The notes: generated by a model not told the origin, from the letters alone. Positions 27,120-36,586 are shown, numbered from the stretch's first letter. The stretch is DNA of 64,000 nucleotides from an uncultured Clostridia bacterium (GCA_946407705.1 CAMJPC010000003.1:1-64000), one strand, 5' to 3'. A program made the numbers and translations.

Positions 27120-27869
27120 TTACTTTGCTGCAGCTACGACAGCGTCAGAGATTGCAGCCTCGTCACCGATGACGACAACGTTCGGATGAAGCTGGAGGAT
27201 CGAAGCGGGGACCTTAGGTGTAACAGGACCGCAGAATGCCTTCTCAACGATGCCTCTCTTGCCTGAACCGGTAGCCATGAGGATAACCGTTGTTGACTTC
27301 ATGATGTAGCCGATACCCATTGTGTAAGCCTGTGTAGGAACTGCTGCGAGATCGCCGTTAAAGAACAGTCTCGCGTTGTCCTGAATGGTCTGCTCTTCGA
27401 GGTCGATGCACTGTGTATTAACGCAGAAAGCGTCTGCAGGCTCATTGAAGCCGATGTGTCCGTCTCCGCCGATACCGAGGAGCTGGATGTCGAGGTGACC
27501 CAAAGACTCAAGGATGGCATCGTAATCGGTGCATGCCTTGACTGCGTCCTGCTCGAGTCCGTCAGGTACATAAGTCTTGCTCTTGTCGATATTTACGTGA
27601 TCGAAAAGGTTTGTATTCATGAAATATCTGTAGGACTGATCGTGATCTCCGCCAAGTCCTCTGTACTCGTCGAGGTTAGCTGATGTAACCTTTGAGAAAT
27701 CAAGGCTTCCTGCCTTATACATGTCAACGAGATCCTTATACGTTCCGATAGGTGTTGATCCGGTAGCAAGACCGATCTTGCAGTCAGGCTTAAGTCTGAT
27801 CTGCGAAGCGATCAGCTCTGCACATGCCATTGAAGCTTCTTCATAGTTACTCTTTCTGATTACTCTCAT
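27120..27869 (-). CDS. nagB: Glucosamine-6-phosphate deaminase
   Basis: 249 residues, family-typical length. Converts glucosamine-6-phosphate to fructose-6-phosphate and ammonia. Motifs: IGLATGSTPIGTYK (phosphate site), NLDEYRGLGGDHDQSYRYFMN, LLGIGGDGHIGFNEPADAF, IMKSTTVILMATGSGK. Next to glmM, which acts at the neighbouring amino-sugar node, but separated from it by a terminator. Confidence 0.95.
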   Translation of the reverse strand: MRVIRKSNYEEASMACAELIASQIRLKPDCKIGLATGSTPIGTYKDLVDMYKAGSLDFSKVTSANLDEYRGLGGDHDQSYRYFMNTNLFDHVNIDKSKTYVPDGLEQDAVKACTDYDAILESLGHLDIQLLGIGGDGHIGFNEPADAFCVNTQCIDLEEQTIQDNARLFFNGDLAAVPTQAYTMGIGYIMKSTTVILMATGSGKRGIVEKAFCGPVTPKVPASILQLHPNVVVIGDEAAISDAVVAAAK

Positions 27870-27902
27870 AGTTCATTCTCCCGCTTTTTGTTTTTTAGTA
27901 AA

Positions 27903-27930
27903 ACGGCTCCGCAATAACATGCGAAGCCGT
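27903..27930 (-). terminator. Hairpin terminator between glmM and nagB
   Basis: Stem ACGGCTTCGCA / TGCGGAGCCGT (one mismatch) with a 6-nt loop, then TTTTAC on the minus strand, 8 bp past the glmM stop and about 33 bp before nagB. nagB is therefore reached by read-through or by a promoter I do not see. Confidence 0.75.
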
Positions 27931-27938
27931 AATAAACT

Positions 27939-29294
27939 TTAATCTGCAATAAGTCCCTGTTCCTTGATGACAGCAATGACTTTGTCGACATTCTGTTCAC
28001 AGAGCTCATCTGTTTTTGCCTCGACCATTACTCGGATCTTAGGCTCAGTTCCTGATGCACGGAGGAGGATCCTTCCGTCGCCGCCCAAAGACTTGGTTAC
28101 TTCTTCAACAGCCTTCAGGACAACAGGATTCTTCTGTGCCTCTTCCTTATCCTTAACAACCACGTTCTTAAGGCACTGAGGATACATCTTCATCTCGCCT
28201 GCAAGCATGGACAGAGGCAGCTTCTTTTCGAGCATGGTCATGAGGACCATAAGTGAAGTGAGGATTCCGTCACCGGTCGTTGCATACTTTGCGAAGATGA
28301 TGTGTCCGGACTGCTCACCGCCGAGGACGAATCCGTTAGCCATCATGTTCTCTGCGACATACTTGTCTCCGACATTGGTCTTCTCAGTACGGATGCCGAT
28401 AGCCTCACAAGCTTTGTAAAGTCCCATGTTGCTCATGATCGTCGTAACGATTGTATTGCCGTCGAGCTTGCCGCTCTCCTTCAGATACTTACCGCAGAGA
28501 TACATGATCTGGTCGCCGTTGACTTCGTTTCCGAGTTCGTCGACCGCAAGACATCTGTCAGCATCGCCGTCATATGCGAAGCCTACGTTGAGTCCGTTAT
28601 CAAGAACGTACTTCTTGAGGTTATCGATGTGGGTGGATCCGCAATTTGTATTGATGTTGAGACCGTCAGGCTGGTTGTTGATGATGAATACCTTTGCGCC
28701 CAGAGCCTCGAAAACGGACCTTGCGATATTCCAGGATGCGCCGTTTGCACAGTCGAGACCAACCTTCATTCCGTTGAATGCCCTTGTAGGAACGGTCATG
28801 AGATATCCGATGTATCTGTTGCGTCCTGCAGCATAATCAACGACGTTACCGATAGCTTCACGCTCGGCAAGAGGGATCTCGTCGATCTCACCGTCAATAT
28901 ATGACTCGATCTTCTCTTCGATCTCTGCCTCGATCTTCTGACCGTTGGCACGCATGATCTTGATGCCGTTGTCATAGAAAGGGTTGTGAGAAGCGGAAAT
29001 CATGATTCCGCAGTCGAACCCGTCAGTTCTGCAGCAATATGAGACTGAAGGTGTTGTGGTTACGTGAAGCAGATATGCATCCGAACCTGAAGATGTGATA
29101 CCGGCAGTAAGTGCTGCCTCGAGCATGTAAGAGCTCCTTCTGGTATCCTTGCCGATGATGATCCTTGCTCTGCCGTCATCGTGTTTCTGACCGTAATACC
29201 AACCGATGTAGCGGCCGACCTTGAATGCTTTCTGTGCCGTGAGCGCCTTGTTAGCCTCTCCTCTGAAACCGTCTGTTCCGAAGTATTTTCCCAT
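27939..29294 (-). CDS. glmM: Phosphoglucosamine mutase
   Basis: 451 residues from ATG 29294 (MGKYFGTDGFRG). The longer frame from 29324 adds MLHRKAGLVL, which the family lacks, and AGGCAGG precedes the shorter start. Interconverts glucosamine-6-phosphate and glucosamine-1-phosphate for peptidoglycan. Phosphoserine loop ISASHNP with S102; metal loop YDGDADRCL; C-terminal RASGTEPKIRVMVEA. Essential housekeeping gene. Confidence 0.95.
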   Translation of the reverse strand: MGKYFGTDGFRGEANKALTAQKAFKVGRYIGWYYGQKHDDGRARIIIGKDTRRSSYMLEAALTAGITSSGSDAYLLHVTTTPSVSYCCRTDGFDCGIMISASHNPFYDNGIKIMRANGQKIEAEIEEKIESYIDGEIDEIPLAEREAIGNVVDYAAGRNRYIGYLMTVPTRAFNGMKVGLDCANGASWNIARSVFEALGAKVFIINNQPDGLNINTNCGSTHIDNLKKYVLDNGLNVGFAYDGDADRCLAVDELGNEVNGDQIMYLCGKYLKESGKLDGNTIVTTIMSNMGLYKACEAIGIRTEKTNVGDKYVAENMMANGFVLGGEQSGHIIFAKYATTGDGILTSLMVLMTMLEKKLPLSMLAGEMKMYPQCLKNVVVKDKEEAQKNPVVLKAVEEVTKSLGGDGRILLRASGTEPKIRVMVEAKTDELCEQNVDKVIAVIKEQGLIAD

Positions 29295-29373
29295 AAGAAC
29301 AAGACCTGCCTTTCTATGAAGCATTGTAATCTTTTTATGATTGAAAATTTTATCATAAAATAGGAAAAATCAA

Positions 29374-30732
29374 TTATTTAATTTGAGACTTGCGTGAAAT
29401 TTCAATGGGTCTGCCGCATTGGTTGAGCAGTCCGAAAACGATCCAGAAATACATCGCCACGTTGATAACGCTGGAATTCAGTGAAGCTTGGGCCGCATAG
29501 GTCACGAACATAGCCAGGAAGACCCATGTCAGAGCCTGGCTTGTCTCATTTCCGCCCTTATAGACCCTCTTTACCGCGATTACGAGCGTGCGGAACAGAA
29601 TGAACAGATAAGCCGCGATGGCAAAGATGCCCTGCGTACACATGATGTGCAGATACTCATTGTGGGCTTTGGCCTGGAAATATGTACCTTCAACGTATTT
29701 CGGATTCTCGAAAAAGACCTCCGAATAGTTATCCAGTCCGATACCGGTGACCCAGTGCTTCTTGAAACTCTCAAGACCGTATTCCCAGTTAAGCAGACGG
29801 TCAGATCCGAGTCCGTTATCGACCTTGCCCTCGATCTCCCACTGCGTCCTTTCAACCTCTTCACTGACGAAATTGGTCGTGATGTGAGTGATGGCGAAAA
29901 CAGCTGCAAATACGGCAATGAGTATTGCGAATCTGATAAAGAATCTCTTCAGAACATCCTTTTCGATATTGCCCTTCAGCATAACGAGTCCGGAAACAAG
30001 ATAGAACAGTATCATGGCAGCAAACCCGATCCAGGCCAGCCTCGCCCTGCTTCCCATCATCGTATAGAAGAGAAATCCCGAGAAAACCGGCAAAACGAAT
30101 CTCCAGATCTTTGACTTATAAAGCTTCTCAACGAACAGATAGCATCCGGATGTAAGAGCTGTGAAGAATACCGATATCCCTCCGTAGTAATTGCTGTTCT
30201 GCGTAAGTCCGTATGCAGCTCTGTCATGCCTGAGGAGAATGCAGTAAGCGATCTCGATGTTAAATGTCTGGAAGAAAGCAATGACGCTATGGACTGCCGC
30301 AATAAGGATGAAGATCATCACGAGCTTTTTGCGGTATCCGTCAGATACGATCCTCGAACCGAAGATGAAGAGCGAATAGTACGCAAGGAAATGATAAGGC
30401 GTCTCCCCTACGATAACGTCACCGTTGGAATATAAGCCGGGATTGACTGAGAATACCGCGGACAAGGTCATGAACACTACCAGGACCAGATAACAGATAT
30501 CCGCAAAGTACCATTTTCTTTCAGAGATCTTGAGAAGGACAACCATTATCGTTCCAAGAACCCCGAAAAGGCTTAATATGACAGGCTGGAACATCGAAGG
30601 AACGATATCCCTGGTATATCTTGCGATAATGTCGGTGATTATCTCGGCAAAAGGCATCAGCAGCATCAGAGCTGCCGTCAAAGTGAACAGACTCTTCTCG
30701 GAAACAAACCGTTTCAGCCTGATGGTATCCAT
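29374..30732 (-). CDS. O-antigen ligase/polymerase-like (Wzy_C) membrane protein
   Basis: 452 residues with 10-12 membrane segments. The large loop holds GSDRLLNWEYGLESFKKHWVTGIGLDNY and AKAHNEYLHIMCTQGIFA, the Wzy_C/WaaL motif. Probably polymerises or ligates the exopolysaccharide whose flippase and transferases lie nearby. 4 bp after the GT2 gene. Confidence 0.88.
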   Translation of the reverse strand: MDTIRLKRFVSEKSLFTLTAALMLLMPFAEIITDIIARYTRDIVPSMFQPVILSLFGVLGTIMVVLLKISERKWYFADICYLVLVVFMTLSAVFSVNPGLYSNGDVIVGETPYHFLAYYSLFIFGSRIVSDGYRKKLVMIFILIAAVHSVIAFFQTFNIEIAYCILLRHDRAAYGLTQNSNYYGGISVFFTALTSGCYLFVEKLYKSKIWRFVLPVFSGFLFYTMMGSRARLAWIGFAAMILFYLVSGLVMLKGNIEKDVLKRFFIRFAILIAVFAAVFAITHITTNFVSEEVERTQWEIEGKVDNGLGSDRLLNWEYGLESFKKHWVTGIGLDNYSEVFFENPKYVEGTYFQAKAHNEYLHIMCTQGIFAIAAYLFILFRTLVIAVKRVYKGGNETSQALTWVFLAMFVTYAAQASLNSSVINVAMYFWIVFGLLNQCGRPIEISRKSQIK

Positions 30733-30736
30733 TATC

Positions 30737-31522
30737 TCAGCCCTTCTGTTTCAGATGGTTGTATTTAGCCATGCCGTTAAAGGTGTAGCAGATCATGTAA
30801 AACGCCGCCTTGAGAGCATTCAACCCGACAAACCTGTATGTATACCAGTTAAGGGATGCGGAATGGAATTTATTGCCGGTCATGGAATCACTGGAGATCC
30901 TGTAAGTTACGAGCGGCTCGTCAACGCCGCAGGCCTTGTATCCGTCTTTAAGGAGCAAAAGCCAGCAGGCAAAATCTTCGTGAATGTCGCGGTGATCCTC
31001 GGAAATAGGCGTGTAATGGAGGAAAACATCCTTCATTACCATTACTGAGGAATTGGATATGACGTTCTGCTTCAGAAGCTGGCGGTATGTCACTTCAGAA
31101 GGCGCGTGAAGCACCCAGGATAACGGAACTCCGTTCCTGTCGATATAACCCGAACCAGTAAATACCAGATGACTTGCGGTCTCCTGCTGAAGCTTGACCT
31201 GCTTGGCAAGCTTGTCCTCAGCCCAGATATCATCACTGTCAAGGAAGGCGATCCATTTACCGAAGGATTCCTGTATGCCTTTAAGGCGTGTCTTGAGAAC
31301 ACCCTTATTGGTCTCGTTGTAAATGATCTTTATCCTCGAATCCTTTTTCTCAAGATTCCTGATAATGTCTCTGGTGCCGTCTGTTGATGCATCATCAATG
31401 ATAATCAGCTCAAAATTGTCATAAGTCTGGGAAAGCACTGAATTCACTGCTTCCTCAATAGTCTTTTCCGCATTGTAAGCCGGAAGTATGACGCTGACCT
31501 TATACGAGCGCTCTGTCTCCAC
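30737..31522 (-). CDS. Glycosyltransferase, GT2 family
   Basis: 261 residues from GTG 31522 (GAGGGG upstream). SVILPAYNAEKTIEEAVNSVLSQ, IIIDDASTDGTRDI, KGVLKTRLKGIQESFGKWIAFLDSDDIW. Shorter than the other GT2 proteins here. Two-gene unit with the polymerase. Confidence 0.9.
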   Translation of the reverse strand: METERSYKVSVILPAYNAEKTIEEAVNSVLSQTYDNFELIIIDDASTDGTRDIIRNLEKKDSRIKIIYNETNKGVLKTRLKGIQESFGKWIAFLDSDDIWAEDKLAKQVKLQQETASHLVFTGSGYIDRNGVPLSWVLHAPSEVTYRQLLKQNVISNSSVMVMKDVFLHYTPISEDHRDIHEDFACWLLLLKDGYKACGVDEPLVTYRISSDSMTGNKFHSASLNWYTYRFVGLNALKAAFYMICYTFNGMAKYNHLKQKG

Positions 31523-31610
31523 GAACTACCCCTCTATTCCAAACAATCTACCCAAGAAGAGAATATCAGTACAAAGGGATAAATGCAAACTTGAAATAAT
31601 AAAAAGAAAA

Positions 31611-31634
31611 GTGCAGGTTCCGGAGAACCTGCAC
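31611..31634 (-). terminator. Rho-independent terminator of the SPFH gene
   Basis: Ten-bp perfect stem GTGCAGGTTC / GAACCTGCAC with a 4-nt loop and TTTTCTTTTT on the minus strand. Confidence 0.9.
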
Positions 31635-31671
31635 CATATTGTTTAGATTATGCCTTCCGGCTGAGTTCCGA

Positions 31672-33051
31672 TTACTGGAGCTGTGTACCGCACTCAGGGC
31701 AGAACTTGGAAGACTGACCTGCAGCCGGCTGCCATCCGCACTTAGGGCATGTAACAGGAGCGGGCTTCTTAGCACCACAACCCTGGCAGAAGTTGCCCTG
31801 GTTGCCTGTCTGGCCGCATGAGCATGTCCAGCCTGCTGCTGCGGGAGCTGCGGGAGCGGGCTTCTGAGCACCACAACCCATGCAGAAATTGCCCTGGTTG
31901 CCGGCCTGGCCGCAAGAACATGTCCAACCTGCGGGAGCTGCAGCAGCACCTGCTGCACCCATAGCTGCACCGCCCATAGCTGCACCAGCCATAGGAGCGC
32001 CGCCGCCCATGCCAGGCATCATGCCGTTGTTAGCCATTGTCATGGCAGCAACACCGAGCATTCCGATGCCTGCGCCTGCACTGCCTGCGCCTGCTTCGTT
32101 AGAGCCTGCAGCCTTGATACCGTCTGCAATACCACGTGTGCCATAAGCACCAAGAGCAGCCTGATCTCTTCCGTAGATCTGGTTGGTCTGGATATCCTGG
32201 ATCCTTGCACGTGTCTCGTCATCAGGTGTAACAGAACCGATGGCAACTGCCTGAACTACGACACCTCTTGTCTGGAGCCAGTCCTGATCGAGGACCTCAG
32301 CCATGTAGTTACGGAACTCACCCTGATGTGCAGGGAGCTGTGAGAACTTGATGGCAGGTCTGCCGTCCATAGGGATACAGCACTTATTGAGAGCCTCTGT
32401 GATGTGATCGAGGAACTCGAGACGGGGCTGGAGCGGCTTAGAAGGTGTACCCATGAAATCATCGTTGGTGTAAACATCAGCGATGTTGCCTGAAATGTTC
32501 CTGAAGAACGTGACAGGATCCTGAATTCTGTAAGAGAATGTACCGTTGAGGCGGATGTAAACCGTCAGGTATGCAGGATCTTCGTAGCTGACAGGAGAAG
32601 GTGTACCGAAGTTCTGGTTCCTGATCTCGAGCAAGTTAACAAAGTAAACTCTCTGCTGCTTGGAGAGTTCTCCACCCTGCTTCATACGTGTCCAGGCATC
32701 AACAACGGTCTTCTTGATGTTCTCGCCGAAACCGCCGGGTGCAAAGACTGAAGGAGAGGTTGAAGAATCCCATCTGTAGTAGCCGGCAACCATTGTGAAG
32801 TCAACGATCTGTCCGCCGTCTACGAGCAGGAGTGCGGTACCCTCAGGTACTGCGATAACCGATCCCTGTGAAATGATCTCGGAGCTGCCTACGTTACGAC
32901 CCTTCTGCATGCGGTTAGCACCCTTCTTGACAAGGATGTTGTCACCGAGAGAATCGCAGGTAAAGAACTCGAGATACTGATCTCTAATCTCATCGCCGAT
33001 CGTACCGGTAATTGTGCCGGCTACGTTCTTAATCAAGCTAATCAATCCCAT
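31672..33051 (-). CDS. SPFH-domain (YdjI-like) protein with three C-terminal zinc ribbons
   Basis: 459 residues from ATG 33051 (GGAGG 9 bp upstream); the 33096 start has no ribosome binding site. Residues ~30-290 form an SPFH/band-7-like domain of the YdjI/virion core type (LVKKGANRMQKGRNVGSSEIISQGSVIAVPEGT... family pattern). A Gly/Ala/Met linker follows, then ribbons CSCGQAGNQGNFCMGCG, CSCGQTGNQGNFCQGCG and CPKCGWQ...FCPECG. Monocistronic. In Bacillus the YdjI homologue localises PspA with YdjG/YdjH; two YdjG-like genes exist in this window but no PspA. Confidence 0.85.
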   Translation of the reverse strand: MGLISLIKNVAGTITGTIGDEIRDQYLEFFTCDSLGDNILVKKGANRMQKGRNVGSSEIISQGSVIAVPEGTALLLVDGGQIVDFTMVAGYYRWDSSTSPSVFAPGGFGENIKKTVVDAWTRMKQGGELSKQQRVYFVNLLEIRNQNFGTPSPVSYEDPAYLTVYIRLNGTFSYRIQDPVTFFRNISGNIADVYTNDDFMGTPSKPLQPRLEFLDHITEALNKCCIPMDGRPAIKFSQLPAHQGEFRNYMAEVLDQDWLQTRGVVVQAVAIGSVTPDDETRARIQDIQTNQIYGRDQAALGAYGTRGIADGIKAAGSNEAGAGSAGAGIGMLGVAAMTMANNGMMPGMGGGAPMAGAAMGGAAMGAAGAAAAPAGWTCSCGQAGNQGNFCMGCGAQKPAPAAPAAAGWTCSCGQTGNQGNFCQGCGAKKPAPVTCPKCGWQPAAGQSSKFCPECGTQLQ

Positions 33052-33151
33052 AATATTATTCCTCCTGATATTTCTTTTGGTCCTTACGACCACCATTTAG
33101 AATAATATCATTTTTTTGACAAAACAACAATGTATTACACACTAAAGCGCA

Positions 33152-33823
33152 TCAATAGTTGTAGAAGATCTGCCTGGACATCGGAAACAGCTCGTGTTCC
33201 TTTATTTCAGGGACTTCAACGCCCTCCATGTAACAGGTCGCGACCACCGGGATGCCTGTAATGCCGGAGGCTTCTTTCATGATCTTCTCGCCTTCTGTGA
33301 TGATTTCAGAGGTCGTCTCACCGAGAAGGTTGGTGTTATGGAGATATCCGTCGATCATAAAGCCGGCCGCCTGCGAAAGGATTGCAGTCATCTCGGCTAT
33401 CTGCTTCGCGTCTGACGTGAAAGGTCTAAGTGTATTAACAGCCATAAGGATCTGAGTATCGGTGTTCTCGATCCTGTGTCTCATGGAGCCGAGGATTGTT
33501 GCGCCCATGTCCTCGCCTCCGATGTCGAAAACGCCTGTATAGGTCTCGTCATCGAAAATGGAGTAAACATCGGGCGGAATGACCGGGGCATCGACGTTTG
33601 AACCCGCGTACATGGGGGAGATCACCCTGATGCCCGCCTTTTCGAGCGCCGGGGCGCAGTCGGAAGACCTGTAGAAAGGGTTGATTATGTCAAGGTCGGC
33701 AATAAGAAGACTCTTATCGGGCCATGCCTTGCGCTGGGCAAGCGACATGTTGACCGCGATCTCGGATTTTCCGCTTCCGTAAGCGCCTATGACAATGCTT
33801 AATCTATGATTCTCGTAAAACAT
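33152..33823 (-). CDS. P-loop (CobQ/MinD-like) ATP-binding protein of unknown function
   Basis: 223 residues. Walker A VIGAYGSGKSEIAVN at the start, LLIADLDIINPFYRSSD, and FDIGGEDMGATILGSM as a Walker B-like site. MinD/CobQ-type fold is inferred. Last gene of a three-gene unit: its ATG abuts the permease stop at 33823. Role unknown; co-transcription with an ABC transporter may be incidental. Confidence 0.65.
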   Translation of the reverse strand: MFYENHRLSIVIGAYGSGKSEIAVNMSLAQRKAWPDKSLLIADLDIINPFYRSSDCAPALEKAGIRVISPMYAGSNVDAPVIPPDVYSIFDDETYTGVFDIGGEDMGATILGSMRHRIENTDTQILMAVNTLRPFTSDAKQIAEMTAILSQAAGFMIDGYLHNTNLLGETTSEIITEGEKIMKEASGITGIPVVATCYMEGVEVPEIKEHELFPMSRQIFYNY

Positions 33824-34887
33824 CAGAACAGATCTCTCCTCTTGAAAAGGATAAAGCCGGCGCCTGTGATAAAGGCATACCAGATAACGGATTTGACCAC
33901 GTACTCAATGCACTTCGTGCTGTAAGCCGTAGAGATCCCGTCCATCTTTGAAAGGGCTTCCTTGTCCAGCATGACATTGGACATCAATGCGTTTAACTGC
34001 ATGTCGTCCGAATAATCGAGTTTATCCTTATACTCCATTTCAGCGACCAGTCCGATACCGTTGGGCATCTTGAAATCGCTCTGGAAGCCGGCTGTCGTAG
34101 CCTGGTAAACGGGATGGAAAATATACCATGCCTTACCGCCGCGGACCGCTTCGCTGGAATTCTGCTTTTTAAGGGCATCTGCCTGTTCCCTGCTCATGAG
34201 GCCTTTTTCGACATTAAGCTCAACTGCCGTGCCAAAGCTCTTCTCGTAGCTGTCGCCTGCTGCCTTCGGCATGCTGAACATACCGACAGCCATGGAAACG
34301 CCGCTGATCACCATCGTAAAGAGAATGGCAAGCACGACCGGGATGGCACGGTTACGGAAAGCAAAAGCTATGGAAGTAAAGAGCGCGGACAATACGAGGA
34401 GAACCACGATGGCTGTCGCGATACGCATGAACATCTCGCCGCCGTTCAGTATCGGGCCTATGCCGTTGATCTTGAGACCCAGCATGCCAAAGCAGACGTA
34501 AATGACACACCATACTATGCAGACTAACGACTGCGCGATATTGTTGCTCATGAAGACCGACAGTCTTGAGTGTCCTGAAATGATCTTGTTGCGGACGAAT
34601 CCGTCACTTTGGTCCTTGCCTATGTAGAGGCAGGTGAAAAGCGCCATGAACTTGGGCATCTCGGCAAAAAACGCCGTAAGGATAAGCCATGTTATGTATT
34701 TCTTCTCATCAGCCGACAGATTAAGCTGACTTAAATAGAGGCCGCCTTCTTCGGTGATGCTCAGCGAGAACACCAGTCTGTAGAAAGATGCCACGAAGAT
34801 CGGCCATACCACGCAGTAGAGTGCAATGATCCAGAAAAACAGGTTTGAACGGATCCTTCGGAATTCGAATCTTAAAAGTTTACCCAT
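33823..34887 (-). CDS. ABC-2-type permease
   Basis: 354 residues from ATG 34887 (MGKLLRFEFRRIRSN), with GGGAGG upstream; it overlaps the ATPase stop by 8 bp. About six membrane segments (LFFWIIALYCVVWPIF, FYRLVFSLS, AIVVLLVLSALFTSIAF, PVVLAILFTMVISGV, and the C-terminal VIWYAFITGAGFILF). A long extracytoplasmic loop separates the last helices. Partner of the ATPase below. Confidence 0.8.
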   Translation of the reverse strand: MGKLLRFEFRRIRSNLFFWIIALYCVVWPIFVASFYRLVFSLSITEEGGLYLSQLNLSADEKKYITWLILTAFFAEMPKFMALFTCLYIGKDQSDGFVRNKIISGHSRLSVFMSNNIAQSLVCIVWCVIYVCFGMLGLKINGIGPILNGGEMFMRIATAIVVLLVLSALFTSIAFAFRNRAIPVVLAILFTMVISGVSMAVGMFSMPKAAGDSYEKSFGTAVELNVEKGLMSREQADALKKQNSSEAVRGGKAWYIFHPVYQATTAGFQSDFKMPNGIGLVAEMEYKDKLDYSDDMQLNALMSNVMLDKEALSKMDGISTAYSTKCIEYVVKSVIWYAFITGAGFILFKRRDLF

Positions 34888-35788
34888 TGCCGCGACCTCC
34901 CACCAGATTGATGAAGTAGGTCTCAAGATCTGTCTCGCGCGTGCTTACGCGGGCAATGTTGACGCCCTGCCTGGATGCTTCAACCACAACATCGGTAAGG
35001 TTAAATACACCCTTGACCCTGACGATGCCTGTTCCCTCCTCGATCTTTGAATCAAGGCCCTTCGCTTTAAGTACTGCCATAAGACCCTGAGGATCTGCGG
35101 AGAAGAAATCGGACTGTACGCCACCCGCGTTCTCGACTTCTTCCGTCGTGACTTCCCTGACGACCGTTCCGTCCTCAACGAACGCAAAATTAGTCGCGAG
35201 TTTGGAAAGCTCAGACAGGATGTGGCTTGAAATAATTATGGTCATGCCCTTCTCACGGTTTAAGCGCTGGAGAAGGTCTCTGACTTCGATGATTCCCTGC
35301 GGATCGAGGCCGTTGATGGGCTCATCAAGGATAAGCATATCCGGATTGCCCGCCATTGCCATGCCGATACCGAGTCTCTGGCGCATACCGAGCGAGAATC
35401 TTCCGGCTTTCTTCTTTCCTGTCTTATCAAGGGCAATAAACTTAAGGATCTCATCGATGGAATCATCGATCTTAAGGCCTAAGTTGATGTACTGGAAGAT
35501 TAGGTTCTCACGGGCCGATTTGGATGAATAGATTGAAGGCAGTTCAACGAGAGCTCCGATCTTGCCGTAACCTTTATGGTTGAAACCGTATTCCACCTTG
35601 CCCGATGTGGGTTTCTGAAGGCCGGAAATGACCCTCATGATCGTGGTCTTGCCAGCGCCGTTCCTTCCGACAAGTCCGTAGATCGAACCTTTCGGTACTT
35701 CAAACGACATCTTCTTCAGCACCTCATGTTTGCCGTAACTCTTGCAAACATCGGTCACTTTGAGCATATAGCCCGATGTGTCTTCCAT
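34880..35788 (-). CDS. ABC transporter ATPase
   Basis: 302 residues. Walker A GRNGAGKTT, Q-loop LVELPSIYSSKSARENL, signature FSLGMRQRLGIGMAMAG, Walker B LILDEPINGLDPQG, H-loop IISSH. The C-terminal ~80 residues resemble the BcrA/bacitracin-exporter class of ATPases. AGGGGG ribosome binding site. Exports an unknown compound together with the downstream permease. Confidence 0.9.
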   Translation of the reverse strand: MEDTSGYMLKVTDVCKSYGKHEVLKKMSFEVPKGSIYGLVGRNGAGKTTIMRVISGLQKPTSGKVEYGFNHKGYGKIGALVELPSIYSSKSARENLIFQYINLGLKIDDSIDEILKFIALDKTGKKKAGRFSLGMRQRLGIGMAMAGNPDMLILDEPINGLDPQGIIEVRDLLQRLNREKGMTIIISSHILSELSKLATNFAFVEDGTVVREVTTEEVENAGGVQSDFFSADPQGLMAVLKAKGLDSKIEEGTGIVRVKGVFNLTDVVVEASRQGVNIARVSTRETDLETYFINLVGGRGNG

Positions 35789-35856
35789 TTAATGACCCCC
35801 TGTTCCATTAAGTCATTTTATTGAAGAACATATTAACATAAACAGAGGATGTTTTC

Positions 35857-36441
35857 TCACGGGCGGACAAAGCGCGATGCCCTGCTGCTTATAACGACCG
35901 CGGCTGCCATCTTTACGATATCCGGGATGATAAAAGGGATAACGCACCAGCCGAGGACCGTAACCAATCCCACAGGGCCTGTCTGGGCGGCATATACCGT
36001 CATGAACCAGATAACGCCAACCGTATACATAATGAGCTCGAAGATCACCGAGATGACAAAACCGAAGATGATCCTTTTTTTCGTTGAGGTCATAAGGCGC
36101 GCGAAAGCAAGTTTTTCAAGGAGCCAGCAGATAAGAGAAGCTGCAAGGAATCCGATAAGGAATCCGCCCGTCGGGCCCGCAAAAGCCGCGGGACCGCCCT
36201 TAAACTGCGCAAACACCTGGACTCCGACAGCTCCGAGGGCAAGATACACTGCTATCGCGATAGTTCCCCTTCTTCCTCCTGTCGTCAGGAAAACTGCAAG
36301 GACAGCAAGCGTCTGCAGTGTGAAAGGCACAGGACCTAACGGTATGGATATCCAGGAACACACGGTGATCAAAGCAGCTGATATGGCTATTACTGCGATG
36401 TCGTAAGATGCGCTGCGTTTCTTTTTGTTTTGGGAATCCAT
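35857..36441 (-). CDS. bioY: BioY biotin transporter S component
   Basis: 194 residues, six membrane segments. Motifs GPVPFTLQTLAVLAVFLTTGGRRG, VYLALGAVGVQVFAQFKGGPAAFAGPTGGFLIGF. Binds and imports biotin, alone or with an ECF module that is not in the window. Preceded by a BirA-type operator, so expression should fall when biotin is plentiful. Confidence 0.93.
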   Translation of the reverse strand: MDSQNKKKRSASYDIAVIAISAALITVCSWISIPLGPVPFTLQTLAVLAVFLTTGGRRGTIAIAVYLALGAVGVQVFAQFKGGPAAFAGPTGGFLIGFLAASLICWLLEKLAFARLMTSTKKRIIFGFVISVIFELIMYTVGVIWFMTVYAAQTGPVGLVTVLGWCVIPFIIPDIVKMAAAVVISSRASRFVRP

Positions 36442-36445
36442 TTAA

Positions 36446-36476
36446 TTGTAAACCTCTCTTACTTTAAACTTTACAA
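36446..36476 (-). promoter_or_regulatory. BirA operator upstream of bioY
   Basis: TTGTAAAC (36446-36453) and CTTTACAA (36469-36476) are arms of an imperfect palindrome with a 15-bp spacer, the Bacillota BirA-box pattern. It lies between the -10 and the start codon and overlaps the start of the transcript. Confidence 0.75.
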
Positions 36477-36480
36477 TCGG

Positions 36481-36508
36481 ATTATACCCGTTAATTCCGA
36501 AAATACAA
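36481..36508 (-). promoter_or_regulatory. bioY promoter
   Basis: TTGTAT (36508-36503), 16 bp, TATAAT (36486-36481) on the minus strand, directly upstream of the BirA operator. Confidence 0.65.
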
Positions 36509-36586
36509 ATCCGGATTGTCCTCATAAAATGAATTTCATTATGGAAAAGAAACTCATGTGCGAGTAAAATATTCTTGAGGCAAAAA

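Noticed and set aside
31566..31985. Minus-strand frame overlapping the zinc ribbons of the SPFH protein
   Set aside because: Alternative frame of the ribbon region and the terminator; the SPFH frame explains the DNA.
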